Origin: Methylobacter sp.
Lineage (GTDB): Bacteria > Pseudomonadota > Gammaproteobacteria > Methylococcales > Methylomonadaceae
Assembly (NCBI GenBank): GCA_028716975.1
Contig: JAQUOU010000022.1
Coordinates: 1-64,000 of the forward strand
Length of the DNA stretch: 64,000 nucleotides
Reading direction: 5' to 3'
Part shown: positions 55,993 to 64,000 of the stretch, piece after piece
Layout of the letters: the number at the start of each line of letters is the position of its first letter
Numbering within the stretch: position 1 is the stretch's first letter
Made by a program: the position numbers and the translations under genes
Notes under the pieces: model-generated
Databases searched by the model: none
What the model was told of the DNA's origin: nothing
Seen by the model: the letters and a program-made list of their open reading frames with translations, nothing else

Positions 55993-57250
55993 GGGCCACG
56001 GGATTATTTTCAGAGGATGAAGCCGGCTGTGATTGTGTTTTAAGGGCTCGAAGCTTGGCTCCCATCCGGTCAGCTATGAGTGGATATAGATTCGGGGCAA
56101 ACTCCACGGATCTTTTATCGATTTTTCGCAAAAATCCACGGCTCAATAAAAACCCGACGGCAAACATTCTGGACCAATCGGAATACCGTCTTGCCCGTTC
56201 AATTTCAGATTTCTCAATCACCATTTCAAGTTCATCGTTTTCATTAATTCTAAATTCGGAAAACTGCCGGAGACATTCAAAAACCAGTTCCTGTTCATGT
56301 TCGGTTAGCGGGCCTGGAGCTGTAAACTCCAGGCGATAAGAAAGCAGAACGGTAAAAAAATCCACCAGCGCAGCGCAGGCAAAGGCAAATGGCGAAAACC
56401 CTGTCCACATGGAAAAAGAGGGTGTTATCCCTTGGCTAAACTGAATATATGTCATTAATATCGGCGCCTGCGGAATACTATAGCCGACACTGGTAGCCAA
56501 TTGATTGAACTTAAGCTGCACCTCCTGCAAACCGGTTATTACTAGGGGATAGTTATTTTCAAGGTCAATTTCAAGGTGATTCAGGCTGGTTTGCAGTTTT
56601 CGTATATCTTCATCCAGCAGATGAAATCCCCGGTCAAGCTGGTCGAATTTTTCCTTTTTGGTTTGGTAGAGTTGATTATAATGCTTCCAGAAATGTCCCT
56701 CCCCCACCAGATTTTTATAGGCTGCCGGTACTTGCGGAAGTGTTCCGAAATAAGCTTGAGTGGCATCTGTTGTCGCTTTATCCAGCTCACTGTTTTGCTG
56801 CTTTAAAATACTGCTTTTGGCGGAGAGAATTGCCGTGAGGTAATCATTTACATCCTGGCGAACCTTATTTAATCGGCTAATGTGAATGTTTTCGCTTTGA
56901 GAAATCTCATAAAACCTGAAATACGAAAAGGTGACCGACGCGGAAACGGCTACCAACAAAGATAATAATACGCTCAAATAACGTAAGCGATTAGCCTTCC
57001 AGTGCATGCCGGCAATTTCAAGAGAGCAAATCACAATGACCGATTGAACGGCAATGGTGATAGCCAGCGCAATCCATGGAATGATAAAATGCGACAAGCC
57101 GTAGTAAGTGGTGAATCCCGCCGTCACACTTAGCATCAACACAATCGGAATTGACCATATTCTCAATAAACCCACGAATAGCGTCTGGATCTTATTAATC
57201 AAACTACCCAGTCCAATATTGTTGATTTTTATAATGCTTTTTGTTTTCAT
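55979..57250 (-). CDS. Membrane protein with a large coiled-coil loop (unrecognised family)
   Basis: A 423-aa protein with no family I can name. Three closely spaced membrane helices are at about residues 30-110 (IWSIPIVLMLSVTAGFTTYYGL; FIIPWIALAITIAVQSVIVI; YLSVLLSLLVAVSASVTFSYF). A helical, coiled-coil-prone loop spans about 112-265, probably outside the cytoplasm. A fourth membrane helix is at about 285-305 (FAFACAALVDFFTVLLSY), and a soluble tail ends the protein. It is first in a two-gene unit, with the coiled-coil protein downstream overlapping by 14 bp. The topology and pairing suggest an envelope-spanning complex; a defence, cell-division or motility role cannot be told apart from sequence. 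Confidence 0.8.
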   Translation of the reverse strand: MKTKSIIKINNIGLGSLINKIQTLFVGLLRIWSIPIVLMLSVTAGFTTYYGLSHFIIPWIALAITIAVQSVIVICSLEIAGMHWKANRLRYLSVLLSLLVAVSASVTFSYFRFYEISQSENIHISRLNKVRQDVNDYLTAILSAKSSILKQQNSELDKATTDATQAYFGTLPQVPAAYKNLVGEGHFWKHYNQLYQTKKEKFDQLDRGFHLLDEDIRKLQTSLNHLEIDLENNYPLVITGLQEVQLKFNQLATSVGYSIPQAPILMTYIQFSQGITPSFSMWTGFSPFAFACAALVDFFTVLLSYRLEFTAPGPLTEHEQELVFECLRQFSEFRINENDELEMVIEKSEIERARRYSDWSRMFAVGFLLSRGFLRKIDKRSVEFAPNLYPLIADRMGAKLRALKTQSQPASSSENNPVAHEQL

Positions 57251-57558
57251 CGCTTTTTAGCTATATTATTTAGCGATTAACGTCCCACATAACCCCGCGA
57301 AGAATTAATGCAAATAAGTGTTAATGATATCCAAATGGAGTCTATGTGATTAAAAATAAAAATGCAAATAGCCGCGTCTTATTGGTTGTCTATGAGTTTA
57401 AAGCCGGGGATTAATCCTTTTCATAGGCGTAAGTGTTTATGATTATTGATTCTGAAAGGACATACAGTAAAGAAGAGGATAATTACAATTTCGTTAAGAA
57501 CCTTGTAAAATGCCAACAATTAATAGTGTAGAAAAAGAAAATCTTTAACATTCTATGT

Positions 57559-57741
57559 CCTGATTAGCAAGAATCATCCGCCAATGCGTAAAATGCATCC
57601 TTTTTCGTCGTTCCGGCAGGGATTGCCGGAACCCAGAAGCCAGGGATGGCTTTCGTAGCTCACATTCCTGTAGCCTGGATACCGGCAATCCCTGCCGGTA
57701 TGACGGTATCCGCGCTTAGCGGAAGATTCTTGCTAATCAAG
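57559..57741. mobile_element. MITE copy C
   Basis: The left end CCTGATTAGCAAGAATCATC and the inverted right end GAAGATTCTTGCTAATCAAG pair with few mismatches. Perfect 8-bp target duplication TTCTATGT lies at 57551-57558 and 57742-57749. 183 bp, two nested palindromes with CCGGCAATCCCTGCCGG, no ORF. It sits 40 bp upstream of the ilvB promoter. The rest of the gap 57251-57558 shows no confident gene. Confidence 0.93.
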
Positions 57742-57780
57742 TTCTATGTTGCTATTTTTTTTAGAATAAAGCCAAGTATT

Positions 57781-57811
57781 TTGGTAGTGATTTTTCAAAA
57801 ACGAATATAAT
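57781..57811 (+). promoter_or_regulatory. Candidate sigma-70 promoter of ilvBNC
   Basis: TTGGTA (57781-57786), a 19-bp spacer and a perfect TATAAT (57806-57811), about 45 bp before the ilvB start. The spacer is one or two bases longer than ideal. No leader peptide of the branched-chain attenuation type is seen between the promoter and the gene. Confidence 0.55.
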
Positions 57812-57855
57812 CGGCTTGAAAATCGAAAGTCATCTTAAAGTTTAGAGGTATTAGC

Positions 57856-59591
57856 GTGGAGCTAAGCGGTGCACAAATCCTGGTTCAGAGTCTTAAGGAC
57901 GAGGGTGTAGAATATATTTTTGGCTATCCTGGCGGTGCAGTATTGCATTTATATGATGCTATTTTCCAACAGGAAGATGTCAAACATATCCTGGTTCGGC
58001 ATGAGCAAGGGGCCACCCATGCGGCTGACGGCTATGCCCGCGCCACCGGAAAGCCGGGTGTGGTTTTGGTTACCTCCGGGCCCGGTGCGACCAATGCGAT
58101 AACAGGCATAGCTACCGCCTATATGGACTCTATTCCGCTGGTGGTTATTTCCGGACAAGTGTCGTCTCCGGTAATTGGCAGCGATGCTTTCCAGGAAGTC
58201 GATATGATCGGGATTAGCCGTCCTTGCGTTAAACATAACTTTCTCGTCAAAGACGTCACCCAATTGGCAGAGACGATAAAAAAGGCATTTTATGTAGCCA
58301 CAACCGGCCGTCCCGGACCGGTAGTTGTTGATGTGCCCAAAGACATGACTGATCCAAGAATAAAAGTACCTTATAAATACCCCAAAAATGTTGTTATAAG
58401 GTCTTACAATCCGGCAGTTAGCGGCCATAAAGGCCAGATAAAAAAAGCAGTTGAATTATTGATAGCCGCGCATAAGCCGATAATTTATTCCGGTGGCGGC
58501 GTCGTATTAGGCGAAGCCAGTAAAGAACTGACTGAGTTCACCCATACCTTGGGTTATCCTATTACTAATACTTTGATGGGGTTGGGCGCTTATCCTGCGA
58601 CGGATAAACAATTCATCGGCATGCTGGGCATGCACGGCACTTATGAAGCAAATATGGCAATGCATGAGAGCGATGTAATTATCGCTATCGGTGCGCGCTT
58701 TGATGACCGCGTAACCGGTAAGCTGGATCAATTTTGCCCGTATGCCAGGATTATTCATATTGATGTAGACCCTGCGTCTATTTCCAAAACCGTTAAAGTC
58801 GATATTCCTATTGTGGGTGAAGTTAAACCTGTACTGGAGCAGATGCTCGAGTTAATTAAAGACAGTAAAAAGAAACCCGACAAAAAAGCATTGGAAGCCT
58901 GGTGGAATCAAATTGAACAATGGCGCGCAGTCAACTGCCTGGAGTATGATCGTGAAAGCCGCCTGATTAAGCCGCAATACGCTATTGAGCAACTGTATGA
59001 AGTCACTAAAGGCGATGCTTATGTTACTTCGGATGTGGGCCAGCATCAGATGTGGGCGGCTCAATACTATCAGTTTGATAAGCCTCGCCGCTGGATCAAT
59101 TCCGGAGGCCTGGGCACGATGGGCTTTGGCCTGCCCGCTGCAATCGGTGTTAAATTGGCGTTTCCTGACGCGGATGTGGCTTGCGTTACCGGTGAAGCCA
59201 GCATCCAGATGTGTATTCAGGAATTATCGACTGCCTTACAGTATAAAACGCCCGTGAAAATCATTAATCTGAATAACCGATATATGGGCATGGTAAGACA
59301 ATGGCAGGAGTTTTCTTACGAAAGCCGTTATTCACATTCCTACCTGGATACTCTTCCGGAATTTGTGAAACTTGCGGAAGCATACGGTCATGTCGGCATG
59401 CGCATTGATAAGCCCGAGGAAGTCAGGCCGGCTTTAGAAGAAGCCTTCGCCTTGAAAGACCGCACGGTATTTCTGGATATCATTACTGACCGAACTGAAA
59501 ATGTATACCCGATGATCGAGGCGGGTAAAGGTCATCATGATATGAAGTTAAGAGTCGCGCCAGGCACATCGACCGACAGAGAACTGGCATA

Positions 59592-59592
<1 letters not shown>
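57856..59592 (+). CDS. ilvB: Acetolactate synthase large subunit
   Basis: The catalytic thiamine-diphosphate subunit, joining two pyruvates (or pyruvate and 2-ketobutyrate) for valine, leucine and isoleucine synthesis. 578 aa. The start is a GTG with AGAGG eight bases ahead. Motifs: [23 protein letters not shown] with [63 protein letters not shown] and the ThDP/metal motif [19 protein letters not shown]...[14 protein letters not shown]. The usual GDG of that motif reads GEA here; a GEG variant is known to me from Pseudomonas-type enzymes. It overlaps ilvN by one base. Confidence 0.96.
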
Positions 59593-61146
<1,554 letters not shown>

Positions 61147-61170
61147 TTCTATTGCTACGGCAGCCTTGCA

Positions 61171-61196
61171 AAGCCCATCCCATGATGGGCTTTTTT
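61171..61196 (+). terminator. Terminator of the ilv operon
   Basis: AAGCCCATC (61171-61179), loop CCAT, GATGGGCTT (61184-61192) and a T-run to 61196: a strong intrinsic terminator 25 bp after ilvC. Confidence 0.92.
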
Positions 61197-61372
61197 GCTA
61201 TGAGATATAAAACCGATTTTAGCGAAATCAGAATATAGACGGCTCACCCATTCCTTAAATGCCGCAGTGAATTCAAATCAACTTACTATGTCCATTAACC
61301 CTGGATACTGCATAAAATACTTAATGCATCACTTTTACAAACTGACACAGTTTAATACTTCATGAGATACAA

Positions 61373-62683
61373 ATGACTGCTCCACATATTGGCTTTATAA
61401 GTTTGGGTTGCCCGAAAGCGCTGGTTGACAGCGAACGGATTTTAACCAAACTCCGCTCTGAAGGTTATACCATTTCGCCCACTTATCAGGACGCTGACCT
61501 GGTAGTGGTTAATACCTGCGGATTTATTGATGCGGCAGTGGAGGAATCACTGGACAGCATTGGTGAAGCACTGGCTCAAAACGGCAGAGTAATCGTTACC
61601 GGCTGTTTAGGCGCCAGAGAAAATGAAATCCGTGCTCGCCATCCCCAGGTATTAAAAGTGACCGGCACCCATGCATTAGATGAAGTTGTCGCCTCGGTGC
61701 ATGAACATTTGCCGCCGCCGCATAATCCTTTCATCAGCCTGGTGCCTCCGCAAGGAATAAAACTGACGCCCAGGCATTATGCCTATTTAAAGATTTCTGA
61801 AGGCTGTAATCATCGCTGCACTTTCTGCATTATCCCGTCAATGAGGGGTGGCCTGGTCAGCAGGCCGGTTGATGATGTCATGCTGGAAGCCGAACGCCTG
61901 GCGAAGGCCGGGGTAAAGGAACTATTAATAGTTTCTCAGGATACCAGTGCCTATGGCCTGGATTTAAAGTATCAAAGCCGGGATTGGAAAGGCCGTTCCG
62001 TTAAAACCCGCTTTTACGATTTAGCAGAAGCCATGGGAGATCTGGGTATCTGGGTAAGAATGCATTACGTATATCCTTATCCGCATGTTGATGCCGTCAT
62101 TCCATTGATGGCCGAAGGGAAAATTCTGCCTTACCTGGATATCCCCTTTCAGCACGCAAATAGCCGCATCCTTAAATTAATGAAACGGCCTGCGGCCAGT
62201 CAAAATAATCTGGAACGCATTAAAGCATGGCGCGCAATCTGTCCGGATATTACTTTGCGCAGTACATTTATTGTCGGGTTTCCAGGAGAAACCGAGCAGG
62301 AATTTGAAGAATTACTGCATTTTATGAGCGAAGCACAGCTGGATAGAGTCGGCTGTTTTGCTTATTCGCCGGTAAAAGGCGCGGTTGCCAATGATTTACC
62401 GGATTTGGTTCCTGAAGAACTCAAACAGGAACGTTTGGCTCGTTTTATGGCGCATCAGTCCGAAATCAGCGCGGAGCGCTTACAGAAACGGGTGGGGCGA
62501 ATTGAAACAGTGCTGATCGATGAAGTTGTGGAAGAAGGGGCGGTGGCAAGAAGTAAAGCCGATGCGCCCGAAATTGATGGGCAAGTGTTTATTGACGGCG
62601 CGATACATCTGAAAGTCGGCAATTTTGTCGATGTTGAGCTGGAAGAAGCAGATGAATACGATTTGTGGGGACGCTTGATTTAA
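61373..62683 (+). CDS. rimO: Ribosomal protein S12 methylthiotransferase RimO
   Basis: A radical-SAM methylthiotransferase that modifies an Asp of ribosomal protein S12. At 436 aa it is full length. Domains: N-terminal MTTase cluster domain ([51 protein letters not shown]), the radical-SAM core with the CxxxCxxC site [20 protein letters not shown], and a C-terminal TRAM domain ([10 protein letters not shown]...[18 protein letters not shown]). It is a single-gene unit after the ilv terminator, with a 176-bp gap that shows no other gene. Confidence 0.97.
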   Translation: MTAPHIGFISLGCPKALVDSERILTKLRSEGYTISPTYQDADLVVVNTCGFIDAAVEESLDSIGEALAQNGRVIVTGCLGARENEIRARHPQVLKVTGTHALDEVVASVHEHLPPPHNPFISLVPPQGIKLTPRHYAYLKISEGCNHRCTFCIIPSMRGGLVSRPVDDVMLEAERLAKAGVKELLIVSQDTSAYGLDLKYQSRDWKGRSVKTRFYDLAEAMGDLGIWVRMHYVYPYPHVDAVIPLMAEGKILPYLDIPFQHANSRILKLMKRPAASQNNLERIKAWRAICPDITLRSTFIVGFPGETEQEFEELLHFMSEAQLDRVGCFAYSPVKGAVANDLPDLVPEELKQERLARFMAHQSEISAERLQKRVGRIETVLIDEVVEEGAVARSKADAPEIDGQVFIDGAIHLKVGNFVDVELEEADEYDLWGRLI

Positions 62684-62743
62684 AGCAAAGCAATACTGTC
62701 CCCTATTGTTGGTCAAGTTTACCTACAATTTCGGGTGTCCGGT

Positions 62744-63166
62744 TTAGTGTCCGGATTTCATTAACAAGTCTACTAGCGATTTCATATCCGGGCCCATAGC
62801 TGTCTCTCCGACTGTGACGCTATGCCGCTTACCCTCTTGCTCAACAGAGATTTGATATACAAAGCGATCCGGCTGTGAAGTAGAGGGTATCTCTGCCGGC
62901 AAATCGAAAAAGTCCGCCGCTTCCACCATTTGCCGAAGCTGGGTTGCTTCGTTTGTAGGCATGGCTGTGACGTCCACCGTTTTGGTTATGGGAATAGCGG
63001 TAAAGCCGCCAGTTCGTTGTACAGTAATCCGCATTGATTTTTCCTCCATTTTTGCAACTCCTGATTGTGATCCACAGGCAATAGTTACCGAGCAGCACAG
63101 GAGTGCTCCGAAAATAGTGAGAATAACCCGTTTCCGGCAAGCGGCATACGGGCTAATAACACTCAT
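62744..63166 (-). CDS. Emfourin-like protease inhibitor, with possible lipoprotein signal
   Basis: The core MRITVQRTGGFTAIPITKTVDVTAMP...LRQMVEAADFFDLPAEIPSTSQPDRFVYQISVEQEGKRHSVTVGE is of the emfourin (protealysin inhibitor) family. From ATG 63166 the protein is 140 aa and begins with RKRVILTIFGALLCCSVTIAC, a good lipoprotein signal ending in a lipobox Cys, but without a ribosome-binding site. A strong GGAGG lies eight bases before an internal ATG at 63034, which gives the 96-aa cytoplasmic emfourin form. Both may be used. The gene follows the protealysin-like gene, the standard operon of this protease and its inhibitor. Confidence 0.82.
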   Translation of the reverse strand: MSVISPYAACRKRVILTIFGALLCCSVTIACGSQSGVAKMEEKSMRITVQRTGGFTAIPITKTVDVTAMPTNEATQLRQMVEAADFFDLPAEIPSTSQPDRFVYQISVEQEGKRHSVTVGETAMGPDMKSLVDLLMKSGH

Positions 63167-63198
63167 GCTGTGGGCCAGATAACGGTTCAATTCAGAGC

Positions 63199-64000
63199 TT
63201 AAATAACGCCTACTGTTTTCCAGGCATTTCGAACTGCCAATTGCTCCTCGCTGGACTGACCGTAAAGCTCACCGGCAATATTAATGGTTGCACTGGCGGC
63301 TCGCCTGAAATTGGCACGGGAGCGCAAAGTATCCCGCAGGGCGATATACCATATTTTTCCGGTTTTTTCCCAGGCAAAGCCGCCAATTTCCATGGCTGCA
63401 AGGTAAAACGCATGATTGGGAATGCTGGAGTTGATATGTACTCCCCCATTATCCTGACTGCCTCTGTACAGGTCTTTATAAAAGGCAGGCTGAGGATCCT
63501 TGCCCAACATGGGATCGTCGTAGGCGGTACCCGGTTCTTTCAAAGAACGGAGCGCGGCTCCATTCACACCGGGAGCCAGTAAGCCTGCGCCAATAAGCCA
63601 ATCGGCTTGGTTGACACTCTGGTTAAGTGAGCGCTGCTTTACCAAACTTCCAAACACATCCGAAAATGACTCATTCAATGCTCCCGACTCCCCCTTGTAA
63701 ATAAGCCCGGCTTCGTATTGAGTCACCCCGTGAGTAAGCTCATGACCGATAACATCAATGGCAATAGTAAAGCGATTAAATAATTGTCCATCGCCATCTC
63801 CGTAAACCATTTGATTGCCATTCCAGAAAGCGTTGTCATACCGAGTACCGTAATGTACAGTGGAATCCAAACGTAATCCCTGATCGTCGATTGAATTACG
63901 TTCAAAAACATCATGGAATAAATCGTAGGTAGCCCCCGCTCCATCATATGCTTCGTTAACCGCAATATCTCTACTGGGTGGTCCGTCTTCTGCTCTTATC
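63199..64000 (-). CDS. M4 family metallopeptidase, protealysin-like (partial, runs off the right edge)
   Basis: The C-terminal about 267 residues of a thermolysin-family zinc protease; the frame is open to the window edge, so the N-terminus lies outside. The zinc-binding motif is VIGHELTHGVTQYEAGL, the third ligand is in GALNESFSDVFG and the substrate-stabilising His is in DNGGVHINSSIPNHAFYLAA. EAYDGAGATYDLFHDVFERNSIDDQGLRLDSTVHYG is typical of the protealysin group. Protealysins are small M4 enzymes with a short propeptide, often intracellular and paired with emfourin, as here (32 bp downstream). Confidence 0.95.
   Translation of the reverse strand, partial: IRAEDGPPSRDIAVNEAYDGAGATYDLFHDVFERNSIDDQGLRLDSTVHYGTRYDNAFWNGNQMVYGDGDGQLFNRFTIAIDVIGHELTHGVTQYEAGLIYKGESGALNESFSDVFGSLVKQRSLNQSVNQADWLIGAGLLAPGVNGAALRSLKEPGTAYDDPMLGKDPQPAFYKDLYRGSQDNGGVHINSSIPNHAFYLAAMEIGGFAWEKTGKIWYIALRDTLRSRANFRRAASATINIAGELYGQSSEEQLAVRNAWKTVGVI

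Noticed and set aside
57439-57531. 30-codon ORF beginning MIIDSERTYSKEEDNYNF in the gap before ilvB
   Set aside because: Weak ribosome-binding site spacing, low-complexity AT-rich context and no run of branched-chain codons, so it is not an ilv leader peptide.

Overview
The window is chromosomal DNA of a gammaproteobacterial (type I) methanotroph or close methylotrophic relative, roughly Methylobacter/Methylomonas-like. The best evidence is a tetrahydromethanopterin (H4MPT) block on the minus strand: mch, an ATP-grasp protein, a beta-RFAP synthase-like GHMP protein and an archaeal-type nucleotidyltransferase (13027-17920). Gammaproteobacterial housekeeping genes (hinT, recR, ybaB, dnaX, tex, rimO, ilvBNC, pntAB, aas/lplT) and PEP-CTERM/exosortase-associated genes fit this. 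The species cannot be fixed from sequence reading alone.

Layout. 1-3370: hinT, recR, ybaB and dnaX on the minus strand, with a 4.5S SRP RNA gene just upstream of dnaX. 3600-4900: an accessory PD-(D/E)XK nuclease-like gene coupled to a truncated-looking 64-aa ORF. 5146-8965: divergent amidoligase-type cluster (GNAT/C39-like fusion, DUF2817 metallopeptidase, RimK-like ATP-grasp). 9355-12890: FemAB-like acyltransferase, rubredoxin, rubredoxin reductase, cobT. 13027-17920: H4MPT block. 18608-21577: pntAB. 21667-29204: a small Pro/Asp-rich ORF, a secreted PQQ-type sugar dehydrogenase-like lipoprotein, a NUDIX enzyme, LysR and TetR regulators, lplT and aas. 29205-30446: a non-coding stretch rich in repeats.

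30447-44840 is the most interesting part: a TorF-like porin, an ECF sigma factor, an anti-sigma factor with a propeptide-like tail, a subtilisin-family protease, then a probable small-peptide export locus. That locus has a secreted SBBP-repeat protein, a di-heme peroxidase-like cytochrome, HlyD, a C39-peptidase ABC exporter and a second ABC exporter with a cysteine-less C39-like domain. It is bracketed by three tiny ORFs that share the N-terminus MKVKT(N/S)(V/L)KAG: one upstream on the plus strand, two downstream on the minus strand. I read these as precursor peptides.

45125-64000: sbcC without sbcD, a TIGR04073-type protein, tex, a HAF-repeat PEP-CTERM protein, two small stress/membrane proteins, an unrecognised membrane/coiled-coil gene pair, ilvB-ilvN-ilvC, rimO, and an emfourin-protealysin pair that runs off the right edge.

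Repeats. Three copies of a 164-196 bp MITE share terminal inverted repeats beginning CCTGATTAGCAAGAT; two are flanked by perfect 8-bp target duplications and the third by a 7/8 match. At least six copies of repeats built on TTCGTGGTGAGC / CCTTCGACAGGCTCAGGACG are scattered through the window; one lies in frame inside a coding gene. A separate 351-bp element has 22-bp inverted ends.
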